Below, one piece after another: positions 13,620 to 20,897 of a DNA stretch of 21,050 bases. A program made the translations under genes and the position numbers. The DNA is taken from positions 1 to 21,050 of the forward strand of contig JBAZPL010000019.1 in assembly GCA_041648155.1 (NCBI GenBank). Reading direction: 5' to 3'. The DNA is from SSS58A sp041648155 (GTDB lineage: Bacteria > Krumholzibacteriota > Krumholzibacteriia > Krumholzibacteriales > Krumholzibacteriaceae). Numbering within the stretch: the first letter of the stretch is position 1; every line of letters starts with the position of its first letter. Under the pieces are notes generated by a model. The model had not been told where the DNA came from, made no database searches, and saw nothing but the letters and a program-made list of their open reading frames with translations.

Positions 13620-13657
13620 GCCTAACACTTCTTTCTTTCGCCTTGCGGGACAATATA

Positions 13658-13667
13658 TTTACGTAAA
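13658..13667. promoter_or_regulatory. palindrome TTTACGTAAA, possible operator
   Basis: A perfect 10-bp palindrome about 40 bp upstream of the minus-strand -35 hexamer, in the divergent region. An activator site is possible; no regulator is assigned. Confidence 0.25.
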
Positions 13668-13789
13668 GGGCGGCGTGGCTGTTTCGGGGAAACGCGCGGG
13701 CGATTGCATGAGTCGACCTTCGTAACTTCATGGAATTCTTGAGGCTAATGAACCGCGAATATCCTGAAACATACTTGACCGTCCATGGG

Positions 13790-13799
13790 TACTATAGTA
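13790..13799. promoter_or_regulatory. palindrome TACTATAGTA, possible operator or tolQ -10 region
   Basis: A perfect 10-bp palindrome containing TATAGT, 34 bp before the tolQ start. It could be a -10 element, an operator, or both; the -35 partner is poor. Confidence 0.25.
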
Positions 13800-13833
13800 A
13801 GTTGCCCGAAGACGACACCCAAGGAGGACGAAA

Positions 13834-14577
13834 ATGGGGTTCGAGGGGCCGATAACATTCCTGCAGATATCGGGGAAATTGTCCGACGTGATATTCCATG
13901 GCGGCACGGTGGGGAACGGGATTCTCCTAATTCTCACGGTGCTTTCGGTCATATCCTGGACGATCATGATAGAGAAGTTCCGTTTCTTCAGGCGTTCACG
14001 GAAGGAAACCGCCCGTTTTCTCGAGCTCTTCGCCGTCGAGCGTTCCCTTCGGGGGCTCCACGAGCGCGCGGGAAGATTCGCCGCAAGCCCCGAAGCGAGA
14101 CTCGTCTCCTCCCTGTCGGCCGAGCTCGAAAAGGGGGAGATCAGAACGACCTCCGCGCTCGATAAGCTCATCGAGGCCGAATCGATCGCCATCCTGTCGA
14201 CGTGGGAGACCTATGTGCAGTTTCTCGCGACGACCGCGTCGATCTCGCCGCTCCTCGGTCTTTTCGGCACGGTATGGGGAATCATGGCTGCGTTTCTGAG
14301 CATGGGTGCGCAAGGCTCGGCGAGTCTCTTCGTCGTCGGTCCGGGAATCGCCGTGGCGCTCATCACCACGATTTTCGGACTCGGGGCCGCGATTCCCGCG
14401 GTGGTCGGGTACAATTACGTCCAGAGGGCGATCCGGGGCAAGGAGGACGAACTCACATCCTTCGCGCTGCGCTTCCGCAACCGGATCGTGGAGCGGACCT
14501 ATGTCGAGCTGCATGAGGGAGCGGCCGGAATCGTCCTCGGCGGTGATCTTGTCTCGCCGTCCCTCGGTTCGAAGTAA
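13834..14577 (+). CDS. tolQ: TolQ, proton-channel subunit of the Tol-Pal system
   Basis: A 247-residue TolQ/ExbB/MotA-family protein with three membrane helices: about 25-47 (GILLILTVLSVISWTIMIEKF), 130-155 (ASISPLLGLFGTVWGIMAAF) and 168-195 (VVGPGIAVALITTIFGLGAAIP). The second and third are the conserved proton-channel helices. Five TolQ subunits surround a TolR dimer in the inner membrane and use the proton gradient to drive TolA. The ATG at 13834 has AAGGAGGA 6 nt upstream. It is the first gene of the tol operon; tolR begins 12 bp after its stop. ExbB is the alternative, but tolB and pal downstream settle the assignment. Confidence 0.95.
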   Translation: MGFEGPITFLQISGKLSDVIFHGGTVGNGILLILTVLSVISWTIMIEKFRFFRRSRKETARFLELFAVERSLRGLHERAGRFAASPEARLVSSLSAELEKGEIRTTSALDKLIEAESIAILSTWETYVQFLATTASISPLLGLFGTVWGIMAAFLSMGAQGSASLFVVGPGIAVALITTIFGLGAAIPAVVGYNYVQRAIRGKEDELTSFALRFRNRIVERTYVELHEGAAGIVLGGDLVSPSLGSK

Positions 14578-14589
14578 GGGGATACCATC

Positions 14590-14991
14590 ATGAGACGCTC
14601 GCGCAATTCGCTCCTTGCCGATATCAACATCACGAACCTCGTCGACGTGACCATGGTGCTTCTCATCATTTTCATGCTCACGGCGCCGTTTCTTCAGGCG
14701 GGAGTGAAGCTCAGGCTCCCGAAAGCCGAGGCGAAGCAGATCGAGGAGCAGCAGGGGGTCACCGTCTCGATCGATGAGGACGGCAAGCTCTTTATCGACG
14801 AGAAGGCCGTGGGGTGGAACGATTTCACCGCGGAGTTCCGCGCAGCAATCGAGGCGACGGCGCCGCGCGTGTTCCTGCGCGTCGATAAGAACGTGCGGTA
14901 TGAAACGGTTCTCAAGGTGATCGCGAGGATCAAGATGCTCGGCATCGAGGATCTCGGTCTTATCGCGGAGCAGGAAGAGAAGAGACGTTGA
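14590..14991 (+). CDS. tolR: TolR, ExbD-family stator subunit
   Basis: A 133-residue protein. A short cytoplasmic N-terminus precedes one membrane helix at about 15-37 with the essential intramembrane Asp19 (INITNLVDVTMVLLIIFML), followed by a periplasmic domain of typical ExbD/TolR size with VTVSIDEDGKLFIDEKAV and a C-terminal helix. The Asp carries protons through the TolQ-TolR complex. The start at 14590 has GGGGA about 8 nt upstream. It lies between tolQ (12 bp) and the tolA-like gene (19 bp), consistent with one mRNA. Confidence 0.94.
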   Translation: MRRSRNSLLADINITNLVDVTMVLLIIFMLTAPFLQAGVKLRLPKAEAKQIEEQQGVTVSIDEDGKLFIDEKAVGWNDFTAEFRAAIEATAPRVFLRVDKNVRYETVLKVIARIKMLGIEDLGLIAEQEEKRR

Positions 14992-15010
14992 AGGGGCGGG
15001 GAGGGAAAGA

Positions 15011-15685
15011 ATGAGGCTTTCCCTGGGCATTTCCGCGTGTGTGCACGCGATCGTGCTGATCGCGCTCGTGTTTCTGTTTCAGGCGGTCCCCAAGATGCGT
15101 CTCCCCGAAGGAGTATACTCGATCAAGATTCTCCAGCCGTTCGTCGGTTCCGGGCCTTCTGCCGGCGCGAAGACGGAAGAGGAAAAAAAGGACGCCATCA
15201 AGGTAGAAGAGCCGAAGCAGAAGCCGAAAAAGGAAGAGGCGAAGATCCCCGTTCCGAAGAAGCCGGACGCGAAGAAGGAAGGGGAGGCGAAGAAGGAAAC
15301 CGAGGCCAAGAAGGAGACGCCCGCGATGGACACGGGCGAGAAGGCTCTCGGCGTTACGGTCGGCGCCGGCGACGGGACGGGCATCGCCGTCGACGCGGCG
15401 AACTTTCCCTTCGGTTACTTTCTAGCCGCTATTGAACGCCGTGTCTCGGAGAACTGGTTCTCGGCCGTGTCGGAAGGAGGGGTGGGGCTCACGTGCGTCG
15501 TTTATTTCAGGCTCATGCGGGACGGGAGCGCCTCCGACGCGCGCATCGAAACGAGCTCCGGCAACGCTTACTTCGACCGGGCAGCCGTGAGAGCCGTGAA
15601 GAGCGCCGCCCCGTTTCCGCCGCTGCCCCGGGCGTTCACCGATGCGTTTCTCGGCATCCATTTCACTTTTGTTCAGAAGGATTGA
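15011..15685 (+). CDS. tolA: TolA/TonB-like periplasm-spanning protein
   Basis: A 224-residue protein with a membrane anchor at 5-24 that carries S8-x3-H12, the SxxxH motif by which TonB and TolA contact the ExbB/TolQ channel. A Lys/Glu-rich stretch at 54-105 (EEPKQKPKKEEAKIPVPKK and repeats of EAKKE) would span the periplasm. The C-terminal domain, 133-222, has the TonB/TolA pattern YFLAAIERRVSENWF, then VVYFRLMRDGSASDARIETS and FDRAAVRAVKSAAPFPPLP. It is much shorter than E. coli TolA and resembles TonB in the C-terminal part, so the symbol rests on position between tolR and tolB. It should pass energy from TolQR to TolB/Pal at the outer membrane. GGGAGGG 6 nt upstream supports the start. 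Its stop is 2 bp before tolB. Confidence 0.88.
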   Translation: MRLSLGISACVHAIVLIALVFLFQAVPKMRLPEGVYSIKILQPFVGSGPSAGAKTEEEKKDAIKVEEPKQKPKKEEAKIPVPKKPDAKKEGEAKKETEAKKETPAMDTGEKALGVTVGAGDGTGIAVDAANFPFGYFLAAIERRVSENWFSAVSEGGVGLTCVVYFRLMRDGSASDARIETSSGNAYFDRAAVRAVKSAAPFPPLPRAFTDAFLGIHFTFVQKD

Positions 15686-15687
15686 GC

Positions 15688-16953
15688 ATGATTCGTCTCG
15701 TTGCAACGCTTGCGATGCTCTGCGCGGCGGCGCCCGCCGCGCTCGCGCAGACCGATATCTATCTGAAAACGGAACGCGGGGGACGCGGGAAAATCCCCAT
15801 CGTGGTCAAGGAGATCGAGGGCGCGTCTTCGCGGGAGGCTTCACCCGCGCGCTCCATCACCGGCGTTATCCGGAACGATCTCGATTACTCGGGCCTCTTT
15901 GAGACGATCATTCCGGAAGCCGGATCCGGCGCGGAGGGCGATACGAGAGCGGCGAGCGCGGTTTTCGAGGGAAAACTCTCTTCGGAGGGCGCGGGCTACG
16001 TCCTCGACGCGCTCCTCCTCGATTTTTCGAGCAAGGAGACCATTTTCAGCAAGCGGTACCGGTTCGGCGCGGATGCGGTGAGACATCTCGCCCATACGGT
16101 GAGCGACGAGATCGTCTATTTCCTCGTCGGGGAGCGGGGCGTCGCAACGACCCGCATGCTCTTCAGGAGGGTCGAGGGGGCGGCCAAGAATCTCTACGTC
16201 GTCGATTACGACGGATTCGGCGAGCGGCGGATGACGAAGGACGAGATTGCCATGTCTCCCCTCTGGCTCGACCGGAACAGGTTCTGCTATTCGTCCGATC
16301 GCCGGAGCAACTGGGACTGTTACCTCGTCGACCTCGCGAAGGGCACGAAGCATCTCCTGACGCAGTGGCGCGGGATCAACATGGCGGGGAGCTACTGCGC
16401 GGCGCGGGACGAGATGGCGATGACCCTGAGCGTGAACGGGAACCACGAGATCTACGTGCTCGACGCGGCGGGCAAGGTTCAGAGACGCCTCACGAGAAAC
16501 CGGGCGATCGATATATCGCCGTCGTGGTCGCCAAGCGGCTCGGAGATCGCGTTCGTTTCGGACCGGGGCGGCACGCCCCAGATCTACGTCATGGACGGGT
16601 ATGGTGGCTCCGTGCGGCGCCTCACGCGGAGCGGTTCGTACAACCAGTCCCCCGCGTGGTCGCCGAAAGGCGATCTCATAGCCTACGCCTCGCGCGAGGG
16701 AAATCTCTACCGGCTCAAGCTCATCTCTCCCGACGGGCTCGTCGAGGAGACTCTTTTCGACGACAACCTGAGCTACGAGGATCCGTGCTGGGCTCCCGAC
16801 GGCCGGCACGTCGCCGCGACGGTGCGTGAAGGCGGGAAGAACTACGTCGTCGTCATCGACATCGATACGAAGGAGAAACGGCGTCTCGTCCAGGGAGAAT
16901 TCGCCGACTGGTCTCCGCTTTCCCCGGAGCGGAGCCCCGGGGGGGTTCGCTGA
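15688..16953 (+). CDS. tolB: TolB, periplasmic beta-propeller of the Tol-Pal system
   Basis: A 421-residue protein with a signal peptide 1-20 (cut after ALA). The N-terminal TolB_N domain (about 21-155, with DIYLKTERGGRGKIPIVV and IRNDLDYSGLFETI) is followed by a beta-propeller of WD40-like TolB repeats. Clear repeats are ISPSWSPSGSEIAFVSDRGG, QSPAWSPKGDLIAYASREG and EDPCWAPDGRHVAATVREG. In E. coli TolB binds Pal, TolA and OmpA-type proteins. AGAAGGA inside the end of tolA is its ribosome site, 7 nt from the ATG, so it is probably coupled to tolA. The 161-bp gap after it is the longest inside the tol cluster. Confidence 0.95.
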   Translation: MIRLVATLAMLCAAAPAALAQTDIYLKTERGGRGKIPIVVKEIEGASSREASPARSITGVIRNDLDYSGLFETIIPEAGSGAEGDTRAASAVFEGKLSSEGAGYVLDALLLDFSSKETIFSKRYRFGADAVRHLAHTVSDEIVYFLVGERGVATTRMLFRRVEGAAKNLYVVDYDGFGERRMTKDEIAMSPLWLDRNRFCYSSDRRSNWDCYLVDLAKGTKHLLTQWRGINMAGSYCAARDEMAMTLSVNGNHEIYVLDAAGKVQRRLTRNRAIDISPSWSPSGSEIAFVSDRGGTPQIYVMDGYGGSVRRLTRSGSYNQSPAWSPKGDLIAYASREGNLYRLKLISPDGLVEETLFDDNLSYEDPCWAPDGRHVAATVREGGKNYVVVIDIDTKEKRRLVQGEFADWSPLSPERSPGGVR

Positions 16954-17037
16954 GTCGCATCGTCGCAATAAAAGTCTTCCCATACCCGGGGGATTCCATG
17001 TATCATGGCCGCGGATGTTCTGATGCGAGGTGTGGGA

Positions 17038-17098
17038 GCGCCGGAAACGCCGCGTTCCGGCGCCTGGTGCAGCGTGTCGAAACGGGGTTTGATCCCCG
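17038..17098 (+). other. two RNA hairpins in the pal leader
   Basis: GCGCCGGAA (17038-17046) and TTCCGGCGC (17055-17063) form a perfect 9-bp stem that can extend by two CG pairs past one bulged A, closing on a CCG loop. A second stem, CGGGG/CCCCG with loop TTTGAT (17083-17098), ends two bases before the pal ribosome site. Neither is followed by a T-tract, so they are not terminators. They may stabilise the pal message or modulate initiation; this is inference. Confidence 0.5.
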
Positions 17099-17100
17099 GA

Positions 17101-17106
17101 AGGAGG
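17101..17106 (+). promoter_or_regulatory. ribosome binding site that sets the pal start
   Basis: AGGAGG 8 nt upstream of the ATG at 17115. The same frame is open back to about 16998, but only the 17115 start puts a lipoprotein signal peptide at the N-terminus. Confidence 0.85.
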
Positions 17107-17114
17107 TCGTTGAT

Positions 17115-17615
17115 ATGGCACGATACAAATGGTTGTTTCTTGCGCTCGCGATTGCGCTGGTTCTCGTTCCCGCATGCGCGAAGAAGCAGGTCACGCCGGT
17201 GGAGAAACCCGTGGAAATAGTGCCGCCGCCCGTCGTGGCGCCCCAGGAGCCGCCCGTCGTCCAGGAGAAGCCCGCCGAAATCGCCGTCCTCCTCGAGGAT
17301 GTTTTCTTCGATTTCGACAAGTACACGATCAACGAGGAATACAAGCAGGTTCTTATGAAGAACGCCGAGATTCTCATGGCGAATCCTTCAAAGAAGCTCC
17401 TCGTCGAGGGGCACTGCGACGAACGCGGCACGATCGAATACAACATGGCTCTCGGCGAGAAGCGCGCCAGGGCGATCGTTGATTTCTGCACGACATACGG
17501 CATCAAGTCGGACCGCATCTCCTGGATCAGCTACGGCGAGGAAAAACCCTTCGATACGGGGCACGACGAATCGGCGTGGGCCAAGAACCGCCGGGCGCAC
17601 CTGGTGCTCCAGTAG
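17115..17615 (+). CDS. pal: Pal, peptidoglycan-associated lipoprotein
   Basis: A 166-residue lipoprotein. The signal peptide ends in LVPAC, so Cys21 should be lipidated (Pro at -2 is not the usual residue). A Pro/Val-rich linker at 26-55 leads to an OmpA-C domain at 60-166. Key segments are VFFDFDKYTI (63-72), GHCDERGTIEYNMALGEKRA (99-118), which carries peptidoglycan-binding residues of the family, and WAKNRRAHLVLQ at the end. It sits in the outer membrane, binds peptidoglycan non-covalently and is released or moved by TolB and TolA. The start is fixed by AGGAGG and the signal peptide. cpoB begins 9 bp downstream. Confidence 0.95.
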   Translation: MARYKWLFLALAIALVLVPACAKKQVTPVEKPVEIVPPPVVAPQEPPVVQEKPAEIAVLLEDVFFDFDKYTINEEYKQVLMKNAEILMANPSKKLLVEGHCDERGTIEYNMALGEKRARAIVDFCTTYGIKSDRISWISYGEEKPFDTGHDESAWAKNRRAHLVLQ

Positions 17616-17624
17616 GCGAACGTC

Positions 17625-18530
17625 ATGAATGGATGGAAAAGCCGCGCAGGAACGTGTGCGTTCCTCGTTCTCCTCGTCGCGATCGAGGGGGGATGTTGGG
17701 GACGCAAGTTTTTCCGCATGCCGGCCGAGACCATGAACACGGCGGCGAAAGTTGACTCGCTTCTCGTCGAGAATGCGGCGCTCAAGGCCAGGATCGCGTC
17801 GATCGAGCGGACGCTGAGGGAGGATCAGGAGTTCGCGCGGGGTACGAACGCGCAGCTCAAGATGGATCTCGAAGAGCTCAAGGACCAGCTCAACGCCCTC
17901 CAGGAGATGCTCCGGGAGTCGCTTGAGAGCTCTCCGTTCAAGCCGGTCGAGCGGCGCAGGCCCGCGCGTCCCGATACGACCGGCACGCAGGGCGCGGCGC
18001 CTTCGGAGAACCGGCGGACGCCGCTCGCTCGCGCGCCTGAAGCTCTGCGAGGGGACACGCTCGAAACGGCGGGCGGCTCCATCGATCGGGATTCTCTCTC
18101 CGGCATCGGAGGCGCATCGGATACGGCCGGGGCTCTCTCTGCCCCGGCCCCTCCTCCCGAGGAGCTGTACAGACAGATCTACCTCGATTTCAGCCGACGC
18201 GAGTACCAGCTCGCGCTCGAGGAATCCGAGTCGTTTCTCGCCGAGTATCCCGACGATCCGCTCGGCGAGGAGGTGCTTTTCGTCAGGGGGCAGTGCCTGA
18301 TGGAACAGATCAGGTATGCCGACGCGCTGAAGGAGTTCTCGACGATACTTCAGCGCTACCCGCGGGGGAAACGCGTTCCGGGCGCCCTGCTCCGGATGGC
18401 CGTCTCGTACGATGCCATGGGGCAGAAGGAGCTTGCCGCCGGGGTGGTGAGGCGTCTTCTCAAGGAACATCCGAACAGCGAGGAAGCGAAGGCCGCGGCG
18501 GAGCGTTTTTCGGCTATAATCGCGGAATGA
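17625..18530 (+). CDS. cpoB: CpoB/YbgF-like Tol-Pal cell-division coordinator
   Basis: A 301-residue protein. The N-terminus has a hydrophobic segment (CAFLVLLVAIEGGC) with a lipobox-like end at Cys24, so it may be a lipoprotein rather than a soluble periplasmic protein as in E. coli; a signal-peptidase I site is the alternative. Residues 40-100 form a coiled coil (VDSLLVENAALKARIASIE, DLEELKDQLNALQEMLRESL). A Pro/Arg/Ser-rich linker at 103-178 is longer than usual. TPR-like repeats at 180-300 follow (REYQLALEESESFLAEYPDD, YADALKEFSTILQRYPRGKR, KELAAGVVRRLLKEHPNSE). CpoB links Tol action to PBP1B and LpoB in E. coli. Its place directly after pal is canonical. The ribosome site is weak, and coupling to pal is likely. 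Confidence 0.9.
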   Translation: MNGWKSRAGTCAFLVLLVAIEGGCWGRKFFRMPAETMNTAAKVDSLLVENAALKARIASIERTLREDQEFARGTNAQLKMDLEELKDQLNALQEMLRESLESSPFKPVERRRPARPDTTGTQGAAPSENRRTPLARAPEALRGDTLETAGGSIDRDSLSGIGGASDTAGALSAPAPPPEELYRQIYLDFSRREYQLALEESESFLAEYPDDPLGEEVLFVRGQCLMEQIRYADALKEFSTILQRYPRGKRVPGALLRMAVSYDAMGQKELAAGVVRRLLKEHPNSEEAKAAAERFSAIIAE

Positions 18531-18595
18531 TTCCGTGGGCGCGCGGCATCGCGCCGTGATCCCCTGCATGGTAACGAATCGTTCGCGCACCGGTC

Positions 18596-19870
18596 ATGAG
18601 TGGCACGATGGCTATCGGTGAATACATTCCGTTGATCCTCTCGCTCGTCGTTCTCCTGATCTTTTCGGCGTTCTTTTCCGCTTCGGAAACCGCGTACTTC
18701 TCGATTCCGCGCTCGGCCGCCGCGGAGATGGAAAAAGGGAGAAGGCGCGAGCGGATGGCCGCGCGCATCCTTCGCGATCCCCGGATGCTCCTCGTCACGA
18801 TTCTCTTCGGCAATCTCCTCGTGAACATCGCCGCGACGAGCGCCGTCACGGCTCTCGCGATCACGCTCTACGGCGATCGCGGGATCGGGATCGCCGTCGC
18901 GGTCATGACCGTTCTGATACTCATCTTCGGAGAAATTGGCCCCAAAAGTCTCGCCATGAAGAGAGCCGGATCCTTTGCCCTCTTCGCGGCGCCGATCCTC
19001 AGGGCGCTCATGATCATTTTCACACCCGTGCGCGTCGTTCTCGGCGCGATCGCCGACTACACGGTCGAGGGATCGAGGAAGATACTCGGCGAGAGCCGCG
19101 TGGCGTACGGCGCTCGCGAGCTCGCGACCGCCGTCGAGCTCGGGCACCGGGACGGGCTGTTCGGCGAGTTCGAGAAGGAAGTGCTCACGAACCTCTTCTT
19201 ATTCAGCGAAACAACGGCGCGGGAGGTGCAGACGCCTCGTCACGAGGTGTTTGCTCTCGACGTCGGTACCCCGCTCAACGAGGCGATCGCCCAGGTCAAG
19301 GCGAGGGGTTTCAGCCGCGTCCCGCTCTGCGCGGGAACGTCCGATTCGATCGTCGGCGTTCTTTTCGCGAAGGACCTCCTCCGGTTCTCGCGGGACGACC
19401 GAATCAGTCTCGCGGACATTCTCCGACGCCCGGCCTTCGTTCCGGAAAGCAAGCGGATCCGCGATCTCTTCGGCGAGCTCATCATGTCTCATCAGCATCT
19501 CTTCTTCGTCGTTGACGAGCACGGATCCTACACGGGGATTCTCACGCTCGAAGATATCCTCGAGGAGATATTCGGCGAGATTCGCAACCGGCGCGAGCCC
19601 CGCGTCGCGGGCTACCACCGCCTTGACTCGAATAGCATCGTCGTCGAGGGAACGATGAGCCTGCGTGAAGTCGCGGAGATCCTCGGGGTCTCGTTCGATT
19701 CATGGGAAGTCGAAACGATTGCCGGCTACCTCATCGAGAAGATCGGCAAGATACCGCGCGAAGGAGAAGCTTTCACGATCAACGGCGTTCGCTTCCTCGT
19801 TCTATCGTCGGAGCCCGTTCGCGTGAACAAGCTCAAGCTGGAACGCCTGGCGGATGAGGAGGAGCGCTGA
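18596..19870 (+). CDS. CNNM/CorC/HlyC-type membrane protein with CBS pair
   Basis: A 424-residue protein with all three expected parts. The CNNM (DUF21) membrane domain (about 8-190) includes FFSASETAYFSIPRS and LIFGEIGPKS, whose acidic and Pro/Lys residues are conserved. A CBS pair follows (about 205-330: QTPRHEVFALDVGTPLNEAI, then FVVDEHGSYTGILTLEDILE). The C-terminal CorC_HlyC domain is at 340-420, with AGYLIEKIGKIPREGE. Relatives mediate or regulate Mg2+ (and sometimes Na+ or Co2+) export; some were first named haemolysin C-like. Neither ATG 18596 nor ATG 18608 has a good ribosome site. The gene starts 65 bp after cpoB, so it may be read with the tol genes. A GGCGCG/CGCGCC stem at 18538-18555 lies between them without a T-tract. 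Confidence 0.92.
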   Translation: MSGTMAIGEYIPLILSLVVLLIFSAFFSASETAYFSIPRSAAAEMEKGRRRERMAARILRDPRMLLVTILFGNLLVNIAATSAVTALAITLYGDRGIGIAVAVMTVLILIFGEIGPKSLAMKRAGSFALFAAPILRALMIIFTPVRVVLGAIADYTVEGSRKILGESRVAYGARELATAVELGHRDGLFGEFEKEVLTNLFLFSETTAREVQTPRHEVFALDVGTPLNEAIAQVKARGFSRVPLCAGTSDSIVGVLFAKDLLRFSRDDRISLADILRRPAFVPESKRIRDLFGELIMSHQHLFFVVDEHGSYTGILTLEDILEEIFGEIRNRREPRVAGYHRLDSNSIVVEGTMSLREVAEILGVSFDSWEVETIAGYLIEKIGKIPREGEAFTINGVRFLVLSSEPVRVNKLKLERLADEEER

Positions 19871-20871
19871 TGGACCCCTTCTTCGCGATCCTCGTCATTA
19901 TCGCCACCGTGTTGCTCGCCGCGTTCGCGGCCGGCTCGGAAACCGCGGTCGTCTCGTGCAGCAAGGTGCGGATCCATGCGAGGGCGAAGGCGGGTCACTG
20001 GAGGGCCAGGATCCTCGAACGGCTCATCAATTCGCCGGAGTATTTCTTCTCCGTCGTTCTCGTCGCGACGAATCTCGCCGTCATTGTCTGCACGGCCGTG
20101 GCCACCGATCTCGCAGTCGCGACGTTCGGGAGCTCGGGAGCCGTCGTCGCGACGGCCGTGATGGTGCCCATCCTTCTCGTTTTCGGCGAGGTCATTCCGA
20201 AATCGGTGTTCCTGTATCACGCGGACAGGGTCTCCATCGTGGTCGCGCCCTTCCTGCAGCTGCTCGCGTATGTCCTCTGGCCGCTTGTCATGCCGGCGAC
20301 CCTCCTCGTGCGGGCGCTTCTCAAGGCGGTCGGAGCGGGAGGACAGCGCTTCAGCATCCTCTCGACACGCGAGGAGCTCGTCTATCTCTACCGTATGGGC
20401 AAGAAGGAAAGCGCGCTCGAGCGGGGAGAGCGTCTCGTCATCGACCGCGTGTTTCGATTCGAGAGTGTTCGGGCGCGGGATCTCATGATTCCGATGGAAC
20501 GCGTCGTTTCGATCCCCGTCACCGCTTCAGTCGACGAGGTGGTCGCGGAGGCGAACCGGCACACCTATTCCCGGTTTCCCATCGTCTCTTCCGAGGACGG
20601 CCGCGTGGTCGGGATCGTTTCATTGTTCGATCTCCTCGGCCTCGACGGGGGAGAGAAGCTCACCTCCGTCATGCACAAGCCGCGTTTCGCGAAGGAGAAC
20701 GAATTGGCGGAACGGCTCTTCGTCGCGATGAAGGACGAGCCGATGCACATGGCGATCGTCGTGAGCGATCGCGGGGAGATGCGAGGAATCGTGACGCTCG
20801 AGAACATTCTGCAGAATATCATCGGAGATATTTATAACGAATACCGGATCGCACCGTTCAAGGAACGCTAG
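19870..20871 (+). CDS. second CNNM/CBS membrane protein, without CorC_HlyC domain
   Basis: A 333-residue paralogue-type protein. The CNNM domain (about 1-180) has AAGSETAVVSCSKVRIH and LLVFGEVIPKSVFLYHADR. The CBS pair (about 198-320) has RDLMIPMERVVSIPVTAS, RFPIVSSEDGRVVGIVS and MRGIVTLENILQNIIGDIYN. The protein ends 13 residues after the second CBS domain, so the C-terminal CorC_HlyC domain of the upstream gene is absent; there is no frameshift and the stop is clean. Start and upstream stop share one base (TGATG) and GAGGAGGAG precedes the start, so the two are surely co-translated. A hetero-dimer of the two CNNM proteins is a reasonable inference, as CNNM/CorC proteins are dimeric. Confidence 0.92.
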   Translation: MDPFFAILVIIATVLLAAFAAGSETAVVSCSKVRIHARAKAGHWRARILERLINSPEYFFSVVLVATNLAVIVCTAVATDLAVATFGSSGAVVATAVMVPILLVFGEVIPKSVFLYHADRVSIVVAPFLQLLAYVLWPLVMPATLLVRALLKAVGAGGQRFSILSTREELVYLYRMGKKESALERGERLVIDRVFRFESVRARDLMIPMERVVSIPVTASVDEVVAEANRHTYSRFPIVSSEDGRVVGIVSLFDLLGLDGGEKLTSVMHKPRFAKENELAERLFVAMKDEPMHMAIVVSDRGEMRGIVTLENILQNIIGDIYNEYRIAPFKER

Positions 20872-20897
20872 GGAGGCTCCCGAAGGGACGCTCGGTC

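Larger units (their letters stand above)
13500..13833. other. 334-bp divergent intergenic region between the DUF4384-like gene and tolQ
   Basis: This is the longest non-coding stretch in the window and clearly AT-richer than its flanks. It holds the ribosome site and promoter of the minus-strand gene, two 10-bp perfect palindromes (13658-13667 and 13790-13799), a small hairpin GTTTC-GGG-GAAAC at 13681-13693 and the ribosome site AAGGAGGA of tolQ. I see no ORF with coding character and no tRNA. The tolQ promoter is not obvious: TTGACC at 13775-13780 lacks a good -10 at 17 bp, and TATAGT at 13793-13798 lacks a good -35. Confidence 0.7.

Noticed and set aside
15841..17175. 444-codon minus-strand frame opposite tolB and the pal leader
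   Set aside because: The TolB signal peptide, propeller repeats and operon position are decisive for the plus strand; the minus frame shows no family motif.
18515..18520. Perfect TATAAT near the end of cpoB as a promoter for the CNNM genes
   Set aside because: It encodes part of the C-terminal residues of CpoB, and there is no -35-like hexamer at 16-18 bp upstream.
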